NCBI GenBank assembly: GCA_019828545.1
Contig: JACVRA010000246.1
Span: 62,001-126,000 of the forward strand
Length of the DNA stretch: 64,000 nucleotides
Direction: 5' to 3'
DNA from: Paracamarosporium sp. OC-R06-R3
Lineage: Eukaryota > Ascomycota > Dothideomycetes > Pleosporales > Didymosphaeriaceae
Below, piece by piece: positions 24,002 to 35,500 of the stretch. The translations under genes were made by a program, and so were the position numbers. The stretch's first letter is position 1, and each line of letters begins with the position of its first letter. The notes under the pieces were generated by a model. The model made no database searches and was not told the origin of the DNA. It saw only the letters and a list, made by a program, of their open reading frames with translations.

Positions 24002-27000
24002 GGCGAGCTGCAATGATCGCACCTATTCCAACTGCAACAGAGGCATCCGCGGGGGGTGGGCGTGGACGGTGGGTGGCAGGGCGCAGGCGGGCTAGCGAGC
24101 GGTGCGGGGACAAAGGTGCTCGAGAGGCAGCCTGGCGGACAGTAGACTTGAATCGGCAGCAGTCAGCGTGGGTAAGTATATTGCAGCGTAGAGACAGGCG
24201 CTTGGCCGGTGGAGTCGCACGGAGAGCCCTGAAAGGAGAGGCCAGGAGTTTTGACGGCCGTCGTGGTCGGGGCGCTGCAGGGAGGTTAGCTCGAGCGGCC
24301 GGTCGGTTCGCTGGTTTGGCACGCCAGGAAAAATGCACGACAGGCGACGCACCAAAGCAAAGCCGGCAAGGATGGCCACGTTTTGCGCGAGAGAGGCAAG
24401 CCCGTAGCGGCCGCGCGCTGCCAAATGGGCGGACGCCTCTGCTGTGCAATCTGCAGCTGCTGGCGGCCCCTGCGATGCGAGCGATAGCCGGGCGCGCCCC
24501 AAGCCCACATGCGCCCTCGCTGCGCTGGCTGCGCTGGCTGCCCCGGCGCTGCCCCAGCGCTGCGTCCGACGGCTGCTGGACGACGTCGCCCGGGGCCCAT
24601 CCTTCACCGCGCTACCGAGGGTCCGCACGTGTATGCGTCGCACACCGAAGACACAGTCAGCGGCCTCTCCTAGCTGCTCTGGGCCTGGCTGCCCGAAGCC
24701 CTGCCGTCACGAGACGCCGGCGACACCTCCCGTCCGATCTGCAGGCAGGGCTTGCTGCTTTCGAAACGCCAAAGCCGAGGGCAGGCCACGGCGAGCCCAG
24801 CGCGTCGTCATGGAGCAGACCGCCAGACTCCACAGGAGCTCCTATCGCGAGCCCTGGTCTTCACTACCTATGTACGCATACGCCGTGTTGTTGTTGTTGT
24901 CATCGTCGTTCTCGTCGTCGTTCTCGTCGTCGTTCTCGTTCTCGTTCTCGTCTTTGACGTACACCAACGGCGCCGGGAATATCGCCACGTGAAGCAGAAG
25001 CGCACCCATCTGCTGTGGCGCTCTTTGTGCTCAAGGGGTGCTGTGCCTTCGCGTCTCATCCCGCTTTCTGCAAGCCGTAAAACGACGACAAAGAGCACCA
25101 GTGGCTGTCCGAAGGATCTGCTAAAGCTGCTAGTCCATCAGCTATACCCATATTCTCGTTGTGTGACAGGATCCCCGTAGGCAGAAGAACAGAAAACCAA
25201 TGTGTGAAAAGATCCAAGACAAGGGGGGACCGCTTCCGCTGGGCTGGATCGAGCACCTGAATCGTCATGCAAAGATGAAAGCAGTTGAAAGGCGCCAAAA
25301 CAAAGTTGAGGCGCGTTGGCGAAATGGCAAGTGCCAGTGCATCATGGGCAGGTACGAGTGTCTCTACGGAAAGCTTCATCTTGTTCGAGAATACGTTCAA
25401 CAGTTATTCCCTTCTGTACTAATTTGAAAGGAGAAACCTTCTCCAAGTCCCATGACTGGCCCCGTTTTCAAACTCGTCTTGCCTTTACACTTCCTCCTAC
25501 GATGGTTTTTCGTTTGGTTACGTACGCGGCGTTGCCCTCAGGTCGGCAGCAGATCGTCGCCTATCTTCTCTCCTTCATCTCCCGTATGCAGTAGAAATTG
25601 CGGCACGCTTTACCAATCCCGTCGCTTCTTCGACGTGGACCAAGCTTGAACCACTTGACGGCCAGTTCGTCTTCTGCAGGGTGTGGATGCGAGCTGCCCG
25701 TACGATATGTACATTCTTGTCGCCAAATACGCTGTGTTCAATTGATTGAAGGAGGCCAGCACCTGCTCCGAGAGCCTCACGGTCGGTGTTGTATCATATC
25801 GCAGGTCAACGTCCGATGCATGTCGGATGCTAATCCGTCTTGTCCAGTTTGCTGGGTCAATTATTACGCTCGACTAAGCCAGTAAATAGAGAGCTTTTCG
25901 TCTTCTCTACTGGTACGTGCACCGCCTGAAAGCCATCCAACCGCGCTAGCCGACGCTTCGTCTTCTCCTCTTCAGGACCTCATAAGGACCAACGAAACTT
26001 TCAAATCCACATCGCATTGGGATTCCACGTCTGTGGAAAAATTGCAGTCACCACCTCCGACTGTCAACTGCTTCGGAGTTAGTCTGCCCAGCTCAAATGG
26101 CAAGGTTTTTCATCCGAACCCTTTGCCCTGGTCACTTGCAGCGGACTCCGGTTCAACCTACCTCATCATCATCACTATTGCTAGGATGGATACTCACATC
26201 AACACCATCGAGCATTTTTCTACATTGTACATAATCGATCAAGCTTCTGGAACCTCATCGCAGTCCACGCATATCAAATGCCTAAATTTAGCCCAACTCA
26301 TGATCCAGGCCAATCATCTCAAACATGCGCAAGGTATAGCGAAGGCGAGCGTAGACACATACGAGCCACAAACCCGACCAGTGCCACAGTGCGAATTGCG
26401 AACGAAGCTGCATAGAGCCTTTCCAGATGGGGAGAGAATGTCGTGGTTCGGCGTTGGCATCGGTGACCAAAATGGTAACAATCAAGTGCGAACCAATCAT
26501 TGCCCTTCACACCCTCGATTAGCGCTTCTGTTCGAACGCCCGTCAGCCTCTACGGACAGCCCTATTGTCGGTGTGAGAGCCTCCCAGTAGAACCAGACTT
26601 GTTCTCAGGTCTCTCAGCGGCCACTCTGTAGTATTATGTGGGGAAGCACACCATAGTCTGTTCCATGCGTTCTCGTCATCCGATCCGGTGGATAGAAAAG
26701 CTCTAGGAGAACCGTAGACGCTGCAGCGCGATTCCACACTCAACTTGAAGTGCTTGTTAAACAGTGGAAAATCTACTTTAGTATCTTATTAGTAGGTTCA
26801 TATCACCATATGTTGTCATACAACACTGTAGCCATGATGCTCAGGCGTGGTCGAGAGAATAGGCATTTGATTCTTGTCTAGCACAACCACGCCCTCGGAC
26901 TTACCAATGCATACTAGTACCATGATGCACAAGGTGGACTCCTTCCGTTACACGTGCATTTCCACATGGTCGGTCCTCAGACTACTGTCAGAACTTTACT

Positions 27001-28683
27001 ATAACTCTATTTAGAGTATGGAACATACAGGTGCGGAAGGTATTACAACTTTTCAGCATCCCATCCTTGTAACTTCTCCTCATTAACAATCCGCATGAAT
27101 TGCACTAACAGTACATCCTTCCGTGCAGTATGGTAAGACGGCCCATTGGCGGTTACGCCAACTTGTTACCTACAAAGCAGATCTAGGCGCCCATGATTAT
27201 AAAGAAACGACCGATGCATTGCGGCCTTTGTCTACCCACGTCAGGACACTAATATGATATTCGGCGATTACAGGAAGCTTAATTTATTCTTACCTAAGCA
27301 GCATGTCTGGCTCATTGCCTTGTTTCTAGAAGTGGTACTTGGCTTTGACTTCTCGAGCCCATGCGTGACGCAACTTTGAGTCTGCACCGAGGCAATCCTC
27401 TCGATCGAGCAACTTCCAGAACTAGCGAGACTTGCATATCGGGTATGGATAGCCGTAGTCCTCAGCGTATGCGCGGCATGGATACTTGCACAAGTGGAGA
27501 AACGCTGTTGTGCTACTGCACAGAAACCGGGATACGGGACACGCCACGTTTACTCTAGCAACGGAAAGGATCGTACTCCGTTTCTAGAAGCCTTCCTTTT
27601 TGGAAAATGGTCGGACTCTTGTCGAAAGTGAAAATATTCCGTTGATGGTAGGGTTTTACCTACATACTTATTAAACGACGAAGTCCGTGACTACGCCGTC
27701 CGTATGCATCGGCGAAATGGATTTCAATGCCCTTGCCTTGTTCCAGATACTGAAGGATTAAGCGAGATATGTTCAGCTCGCTGCAGCATCTGTTGCATCA
27801 TCGCTAGACGCAGAGATGTCTGCTCCAACGCACTCATGTTCCACAATACAACTCTGTCTGCAGCTCCCACGGAATTTCTTTTTGGCAGTACAATTGATCT
27901 AACAATCGCGAAACGGTCCAGAGTCTAGTTCAGCCGACTCCTCCACATCATTGCCAATAATAGTATACCTCAACCACTGTGTCGGGCCCGAGATCGGCCT
28001 CGCTTCTACGACAGAGGTCGTACCTTCTTTTTACGCTCTCGCTTCTTCAGACCTTGCCTACCTTGGATAGTCTATAACAAGGATGTAAAAGGATAGTGTT
28101 GGAGGTATGTTGGATAACAGTTGGTGAGTGATGCAGTTAGATGGAATGTTGAGGTCGGATGGCCCATGTACGTTTGGAAAAGGTGGATATGCTGTTGGGA
28201 GTAACGCAGGATGATACAAGTACTTTCGCGTTACTTGCTGCTATAATCCTACACAGGACCGAAAATTACTGGCTGATGCAAGGACTAACAGATACGACGA
28301 AACCTTGCAACGTTTGTGAAGATAAGATCATAGCATGTGTTGGGTAGTCTGATGACTTGCCATGACCTTGGTAGACCTGGCTCGTATTCTTCTACCAAAA
28401 ATTCTCATCTGATCATCCCGAACCATAGTTTTCTGAAACCGATTTCTCTTCAGGCCCAGCATCAAAGTCTGCTTGCTCTACGACCAACTTAATGTTTAGT
28501 CTACAGCATATATAGCACTAGAATCCAGAGCTATGTGGTCATATTCTCAAGGTGCGTCCCTGCACACGTGGTCCAAGTAGTAAAAGCCGCAAGGCTTTTT
28601 CGACTGAGCCGGGGCATTCTATGTCGCCCACTCTTCCTGGGAAGGCTCGCGCATATATGTGTGAAGTCGCTTATTGCTAAAAT
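24002..28683. other. 4.7 kb intergenic region with a GC-rich promoter portion
   Basis: The first kilobase, upstream of the kinase, is strongly GC-rich and therefore open in several frames on both strands (24013-24957 plus, 24092-24643 minus). Those frames overlap one another and have Arg/Ala-rich random composition, so I do not call them. The rest is of mixed composition. A 185-codon open frame at 26033-26590 (+) has no recognisable domain and is not called. I see no transposon terminal repeats or tRNA. Confidence 0.5.
24887..24953. repeat. Compound trinucleotide microsatellite (TTG/TCG/TTC)
   Basis: A run of GTT units passes into interspersed TCG and TTC units over about 67 nt, in the GC-rich DNA upstream of the STK32-type kinase. 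It is interrupted and therefore an old repeat. Confidence 0.85.
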
Positions 28684-29163
28684 TTACGGGTATGCAACCG
28701 GGTAGACTATAGTCTGGTAGGCGTCGGTACACTTTCGCAGTGTCTGTGCCGAGTTTTTTTCTAAGCGTAGTTGTATTCTCGATTGGGGCGCTTTCATTGT
28801 CTTACATTCCATAAACAGTAAGTCATACTTTAGGCAATGCTCTTCATCTAAGGCTTGTGCCTTCTGATGTACTTCACCGTGGACAGTTTCTCGTGCCACC
28901 AGTCCACGATCCTCATAATATCTCCGCAAACCTTTTGTAAATATTACGCTACATAGAGCCAAACCTTGCTGATCCCTCTTTAGATTGGTAGTCTTGACAA
29001 GAGTAACGCGTCCTTTGCATTCGATCACATTGTGGAATGTTTCAGTGTAGAGCGTGCGCCCTGCAGCAGAAACGAATACCCGTGCGCAGCGAGGATCATT
29101 ATTGCAGTCCTTGATACGTTCTGGCGTAGCAGTTAGTGAAAGTTGTTCTTGGCCAGCCTCCAT
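28684..29163 (-). CDS. Hypothetical protein, 159 residues, weak support
   Basis: An open frame from ATG at 29163 to TAA at 28684 lies in an otherwise gene-poor stretch. The translation has protein-like composition: balanced charge, segments such as RCARVFVSAAGRTLYTETFH and RVTLVKTTNLKRDQQGLALC, and six cysteines. No domain, signal peptide or membrane segment is visible. No flanking splice sites clearly extend it. It could be a genuine lineage-specific gene, an eroded gene fragment or chance; the length is only moderately above what random sequence of this composition gives. No function is proposed. Confidence 0.3.
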   Translation of the reverse strand: MEAGQEQLSLTATPERIKDCNNDPRCARVFVSAAGRTLYTETFHNVIECKGRVTLVKTTNLKRDQQGLALCSVIFTKGLRRYYEDRGLVARETVHGEVHQKAQALDEEHCLKYDLLFMECKTMKAPQSRIQLRLEKNSAQTLRKCTDAYQTIVYPVAYP

Positions 29164-30026
29164 GCTACTTCATCGACAAAGCCGTGATATAGCACGAGGT
29201 CTATAGTAAGTGAAACCAATCGACCCGACTAGAAAAGCCCGGCCGACCCTTGAGACCTAACAGTTTTTCTGGGGTCTCGGGGGCTTTTTGAGGAGCTCAT
29301 AGTGCTTTGCACTATTCTCCTCCAGATTTTGCAGGTCCGTATCCATGGCTAGCTGTCGGTGATCATTAGCTGTCGTTCGAATAGCTTACAAGTTTTGTAG
29401 ACTACCTTCAAAGATCAAAACTAGTTTACTCTAGCTAATTTAAGCGCCTGTAGCTGCTTGCTCCGCTCTGCAAGCTTCTCTTGGTCACGAGTGACCGTGT
29501 GGAGAGTTTTGAAGCGTACCTAGACAGGACGGGTTCGAAATGACGAATCACACATAGAGTGTCTTGAGAGCAACAGGGCGCTGCAATAGTCAAGTGAGAA
29601 ACCAACGAGCATAGTTCAGTAACAGCTCAGAGCGAAGAATCATCAATGCATGGACATTGCAGGTGAAAGTTTTCTTGTCGTGGTGGCGTGCGAGGGCGAT
29701 AGTAGGCATTACGTATCACTTCTACGCCTACAAGGAACGTCACGATTCGTATATGGTCTTGATGGATGGCTCGATTACATAGCTGTCCACATCTTTCACG
29801 AATCTCGTTTGTTCCTCATATGCCTGGCCATCATATGGTAACATAGCGCACCGTTAGTAGACAAGTATAGAAGCACGTTGAACGATATAGTAGAGTCTTC
29901 CTGCATAACCAAAGCACCGCCAGCGTGCTTTCTTGCTGCATTGTTCCAAAAACGCCGCTGCTGAATGTCCTACTTCTATCCTCGTACCAACACCATCTAA
30001 AAGCAGTGCACGATTGACTAAGCTGA
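29164..30026. other. Intergenic region downstream of RIC8
   Basis: 863 nt with no supported gene. It contains the RIC8 3' UTR at its right end. A small open frame at 29650-29841 (+) is not supported. Confidence 0.45.
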
Positions 30027-31709
30027 TCATTCAGCGTCGTCTGGTAGCTCTTCAATACGTCCAGAGCGAAATGCTTCTTCGACAGGGTTTTTCACGTCCA
30101 CAACGCCGGTAGCCTTGAGTCTACCGCATCTATCAGTATTGCAGGATCGTAAATGTGTGTTCTTCATAACGTACCTTTCAAACAGCACGAAGAGCCTCTC
30201 AGCTTCCCGTTCCTTTTCTTCTTCCGTCATAGGCTTCTCGGAGCTTGGCTCTTCAGCATCTAACCTCTGCCCCGTTATTGGGTTTACTGGTATAGACCTG
30301 TCCGGATCGGCGGTTGCAGACGCTTCAATCGCGCTCTCGGGCATTTGAATATTGTTGCTCAATAAAAAGCCCGATGCGAATCCGTACCCGACGTTTTGAA
30401 CGAATTTGCTGGCGTCCTTTCCGGATAGCTCGAACATCATGGCGGATATGGAACTTCGCAGGGAAGGTGTCATTGCGGAGGTCGACAAACGAAGTAGGCG
30501 AGCGGAGAGGGTGTCGGACTGGCCAAGAGGGCGTGATCGTTCCTCGTCTGTAGGAAGAAGCAGCCATTCCATATATTTCTGTACGCTCTCTGGGGCGATT
30601 TCATAAATGCGACGGATGAGCGTTAGCACAGGAGCGACTGTCTCGTCCAGCTCCTTTTCCGAGTAGGCCACGATAGCATTGTCAAGGATATCGATCAAGA
30701 ACTCGGCATTGCATTTTTGGTCGAATTTGGGGAAGACAGCATTCATGCCTAAAAACTTCAACTGCTGACCCTTTTTGTCCTCGAGATCGAGGTTTATAAG
30801 TGAGTTGACGAGATAGTTGACGGGCGCTTGGAGTGGCGGGCTTGGTATCTTTCGACGTGTGAGAATCTTGAAGATATGCGGTATAGATTTGGAGAAGTGC
30901 TCGGCTAGATCGGGGTAGAAATGGGTGATGTTGAACATGAGTTTGAGTGTCTCAGATAGCGCCATAAGATCCATAGGCGAGGTGTGCATCTGCGAGTGGC
31001 GGCGCACATGTTTGGAGTACCGCTTAGCATGCCGGGCCATGGCGTTGTTGATGTGTTCGGCGAGTTCATAGTGACCAACTAGATTGTCGAAGTCAACATT
31101 AGTATCGTAGGTCATGAGGAAGAGGATGCGAGAGCATAGGAATTCGTCGTCAGCGTTTTCGTGCTGCGCACGGTCAGCAGAGTAGTCTTCAAATTGTGTA
31201 CAGACGTCCCTTCAACCTATCTGCAGCCTTTGGCGCATATCCGAGGTCGACGACCACCTGGCGCATCTTGGGCGCGAGCAGCAGGGCATTTGCGATGCAC
31301 CGGAGCGCTTCCTGTGAGGTCTGGACATCGGCGTCCTCGAAGGCATATTGACAGAGGGTATGGAGACCCTGCGGCGGCATAATCAGCTTGGCACCGTGTA
31401 GAGTGTAGAGCGACATACATCCTTTGTGAATATGGGATCTGCATCTTCTATGGCGCGACCATGCACCTTGAGCTGTTCCAGCAGACTCTTCCGCCCTGGC
31501 CTCGTTGTGAGTGTGGATATGAATATCGGGTTGCGGGCGCGTACGTTTCGGGGACAGCTTCTTCGCGGTAAGGTCCGTTTTCAATTCGTGCAGGATGTTT
31601 GTTACTTCTTCGAGCTTCGCTGCGACGGGATCAGCGGCGTCGGGCACAGGACACACAGTGAGCACGTACCTTTGCCGCCGCGCGGCTTGGATTCCTGTCT
31701 ACTCAGCAT
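30027..31709 (-). CDS. ric8: RIC8/synembryn, G-alpha guanine nucleotide exchange factor and chaperone
   Basis: Cytoplasmic armadillo/HEAT-like protein that folds and activates heterotrimeric G-alpha subunits. Six exons: 31670-31709, 31545-31619, 31419-31495, 31210-31368, 30175-31163, 30027-30120, giving 477 residues. Diagnostic stretches are AKLEEVTNILHELKTDL, SLLEQLKVHGRA...DADPIFTKDG, EALRCIANALLLAPKMRQ, LGMNAVFPKFDQK and MFELSGKDASKFVQNVGYG, then a C-terminal LKATGVVDVKNPVEEAFRSG after the last intron. That 54-nt intron is in frame and stop-free, but has GTACGT and TAG sites, and family sequence continues FER-LKATG. Four introns are canonical. Intron 4 (31164-31209) joins ADRLK to HENADDEFL only if its donor is GGACGT. 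An in-frame upstream ATG at 31847 is possible; the start at 31709 fits family length. Confidence 0.9.
31164..31209 (-). other. RIC8 intron 4 with apparent GG-AG splice sites
   Basis: The segment is 46 nt. It begins GGACGT where sister introns of the gene begin GTACGT, GTACGC or GTATGT. It has a branch-like CTGAC and ends GCGCAG. GT positions nearby (introns of 53, 42 or 38 nt to the same acceptor) all shift the frame into stops. Only the GG donor preserves the RIC8 reading frame and the expected residues. Confidence 0.6.
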
Positions 31710-32515
31710 GTTGCAGGAGGCTTTTGCGACTGTAGATGGAGAGGTGCGAGGTGACAGCTGCAAGGCGCACGATTGCAGAGGACCCCGCGTCGGAGCTTGG
31801 TTTCGGCAGAGGAGAGAGATGACTCGATGAGGATGGCTGAGTGGCATTCACGGTGGAACCTTGAAAGTGTTCATGCTTTTAGGGCACATGACACCTCCTG
31901 TACAAGCTGCGTTGAGCAACAATTGCGCTGCACGTGAGGCTGTTCCTGTCGTGGAGCGGGTGCCCTGACTGTGGGGTAGTACTCTAGTGCGCAGACGAAC
32001 AAGGCGCGCCGGCTCAGATGCACTTTGAGGCATGGATTTGTGTGATATAAAGTATTGCGGGAGTCTTGAGTGCATTTGCAGCGGGTGGCCTCGAGATCAG
32101 GCTCGCTGTCATCCTGGGACGCGTGGTGCAAATGCTGGTTATATCCATGTATAGCCTGGCCACGGCAATCTATTCTGCCCATGGGAACGAGTTTATCAGA
32201 GCCCATACAGCCCATTGCGAAGACTAGCTAGCATGCATCATGCACGTCTCTATCTAGTATCTATCGTCCAGCGTCTATCGTCTAACGTCAAGTGCTGCGG
32301 TGCAAATCCATTAAGTACAGCTTGACACGTGACCAGCTTGGGGACGCGGACGCGACGTGCCAGGGTCGCGCATCGGCCAGCCATTTCAGCGCAGCAGCCC
32401 TACACACACCCCAAAGCCGCCCGTCTGCCCTTCTCCGCACGCTTGCTCTCGCGCAATGCCAGCGCCCGACCTTTCCCCTGTTTTTGCTCCTGCATGATTG
32501 TTTTCCAGCATAGCC
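31710..32515. promoter_or_regulatory. Divergent promoter region RIC8 / Rif1
   Basis: About 0.8 kb is shared by two head-to-head genes. An ACGCGT hexamer (MluI cell-cycle box core) occurs once at 32119-32124, about 390 nt before the Rif1 start. The hexamer also occurs by chance elsewhere in the window, so its role is unproven. A short TCTATCGTC-like direct-repeat cluster lies at about 32250-32290. Confidence 0.4.
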
Positions 32516-35500
32516 ATGGTGTTTTCCACTTCCAAGTTTCAGTCCCTTTCAGTACGTCCGCCAACACCGCCCAAGGAACTCCACGACACCGACAAAGCCG
32601 CCGACGAAGTCCTGGATTTCCTCAAAGATCCTTTTGGCACGAAAGAGCCCGTTGCCAAAGTAATCGCGGCCACGAACCTGTTGAACACGCCTCAGACCTC
32701 GCCGTCGTCCGACAGCGGCATCCCATCAAGCTCCGCACGATCCTCCACCAGGAAAAAGAAGGTCAACTTCGAGGCCCAGCCATGTACAACAAACGTCAAC
32801 CCTATACCTTCGCAGTCATACATACCGCTCCATAGCTCCCCCCTGCGGCCTTTACCTCAGACGCGCGTCTCGAAGCCTCTCAAATCCATCCTCAAGCCGT
32901 CCGACGCCGCCTCCACACCACCGCCTGCAGACCAAGGCGCACCAGCACACAATCAGTCGTTTGCCGAAATGTTGGAATCCGTCATGAAGCAACTGGCTTC
33001 GCAGACTCGGTCAAACCGTTTCGACGGTTACCACTCGTTGCAGTATACTATGCAAGCATACGAAAAGATGCCAGACCCACAGGCCCTGGTTGGGAAGATG
33101 GGCCTGCTGACACAGTTTATACAGCGGGATATGCACGCAATTGGCATCAACGGCACGAGTTTGGACTCACAGCTCATCCCACAGGCCTTGAAGTTCCTCA
33201 TGGCGCTGATTCGAATACCAGAGGTCAGGCCAGCCATGCCCGACGAGTTTTGTAACTTTGTCGTTGACCGCATCATCCAAGTGGCTTCCGATGCAACTCT
33301 GCCCAAAGTGGTCATCAACACGCACCTGGCCGTATTAATGCAGCAAAACTTCCGCCCAAGGACCATGACACCTGCACGTGTAGAACGAATCCTGGATGTG
33401 TTAGATACCATAGAAGAACGCGTATCTGGACTGTCCGTCTTAGCATACCGCGTCCGGATCTTTAGAAAATTAATCCAGCAAAGACCAGAGGTAATGTCCA
33501 AACACACGGAGCGATGGTTCAAGCATACTGTCAAGGCCTTGCTCTCGACCCTCAAAGACATCAACCAGAGCGCGCTTGACACTATCCTTTCCGCTGCCAA
33601 AGCCTTTGGAAATGATCGGCAAGTCACCAAATCAGTCCTTTCCGTAATGAACAGGGTCAAAAGCGATGGAGAAACAGTCACACATGGAATGGCCCAGGAA
33701 TTACTCAAGATGCTGGGCTCCGATCATGCCGCGATGGCACCACAGATTTGGTCGGCAGTGACGTCTTTACTTCCCGGCTGCCTCGATAAAAGCCAGTTTC
33801 CTGCTTTCGGTGAATGGCTTAAAGTTTTCGAGATGCTTTTTAAGTCTACAAAGGACGATGTTAAAATTCAAGCCAATATTGCTCTCGGCTTTCTTGTCTA
33901 TGCAGTTCAATTGAAGGAGACCACAACACCTGCGTGGTCAAAGATTCTTGTCAAGATACCTCAATCTCAACTTGAAACTCAACGTGGAAAGAAACCAGAG
34001 CGGGACGCTGCGACATCTGCCTACTTCGCTTTGTTATATCATGCCTTTGGACCTGCGGCGTCCCACAGACAACTGGATCGATATTGGTCGGATTTTGTCA
34101 GCGACTTCTGGAAACCACTTGTGCATTCGTCGTCTGCAGCTCACTCATCACCGAAGCATGCATTTGCTGCATGTCGGGTCGCATCGGCCTTGTTTAACGG
34201 CCCCCGAAAGCCTTGCGACCCACAGCGAACCCTGGATTTACGACCACAGAGTATGCTACAACGCGAGGACCTACCTACTCTAGACCCTAAATGGGTGCGC
34301 AAGTCTATTCTCCTCGTTCTGGAATTTGTTGAAACCCTTTTGGATGTCACACCCTGGACCGCTGACGATTGTAAAGATGAACCAGCAAAAACGATGTGGC
34401 TCTCTCTACTGAGCTCGCTCAATACTGCGAGTAGTCAAGAGGTCATGGTTTCGAATGATTCTAAAGATGCAATGGCACATCTGGTCAACTTTCTCCGTCG
34501 TGTCTGGGACGGTCACGCTGCGCAGCTGGCTTTATCGCAACAGAACGAGGACAGTTGGGCTGACAAATTCTGTTTCTTGTTGGAAATGGTCGTCGAGAAG
34601 CTCGGCGCCGCCCGTTTTTCTGACAAGTGCCTTACACGTAACGGACAAGATGAGTTTGAGGCTGCTGCGACACCCTCTCATCGCTCTCGACCAAACGGTC
34701 CTCGAACATCACCACTTCTCTACTTTATCGACTTGCTGATTAATCAGTCTGAGGGAAAACTATCAGACTCTCTGAGGCTCAGGGCCTTGAAGATACTGAT
34801 CAAGCCTTGTTTTTATGCGCAAAACACTCGCTTGAGCAGGTTGGAGTTGCTTCGCGACTGCTCTACTCTTGTGAATGCATCCATGAGGACTCCGCTTTCC
34901 GACAGCTTTTGGTCTGAAACTTCTAGTTTGTTGAACGCTTGTCTTCAGGAAAAGCAAAGTCTAGACTTGAAGGAGCGAGGTTCACGACAATTGGGACATG
35001 AATATGATGTCGTAGTCGAGCTTCTTTCGCTAGGTTTTCCATATCTATCGAAAGAAGTATTGGGAGAGCAGCTTCTCAGCTCTTTCGCGGACACTGTCCG
35101 ACGAGAAGCTGGTGAGGGTGCTGTAGTCCTTGTTGTGGTCGAAAAGGTGTCTGAGATCGTTCTCAAGCGCGCTGGAGCAGAAGTCCAGATCTTCTGTCTG
35201 CCATTTCTTAGTATCCTTCTCCGCAATCTTCCCACGTCCATAGCCCGCAGAATCGTTGAGCAAGGTCGTCAGAATCTATGGCCCTCATCGTCTATTTCAG
35301 GGAGGACCGCTGACTTCGATCCCTACAACCATCTCTATGATGTGATCGTCTCAGTCGGATCTGCAGCATATCAGCAACTTAATGCGGACGATGCGCCCAT
35401 GGTTGGCAATTTCCTCGAAGCTTTGGCGACCTCGATACGACAGTGTCCACAGTCCTTGCTCGCAGTATATCTGCGGAAAACTCAAGAGGCCATACGATGG

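Noticed and set aside
24013..24957. 314-codon plus-strand frame and overlapping minus-strand frames
   Set aside because: High GC removes stop codons in all frames. The translation is low-complexity Arg/Ala and ends in the TTG/TCG microsatellite.
26033..26590. 185-codon open frame in the 24-28 kb gap
   Set aside because: No recognisable motif, and composition resembles translated non-coding DNA.
29521..29550. B-box-like GGGTTCGAAATGAC
   Set aside because: The pairing needed for a T-stem is absent and no cloverleaf can be drawn.
30121..30174. Reading through the last RIC8 intron as coding (18 codons, no stop)
   Set aside because: It has GTACGT and TAG sites, and removing it restores the conserved FER-LKATG junction.
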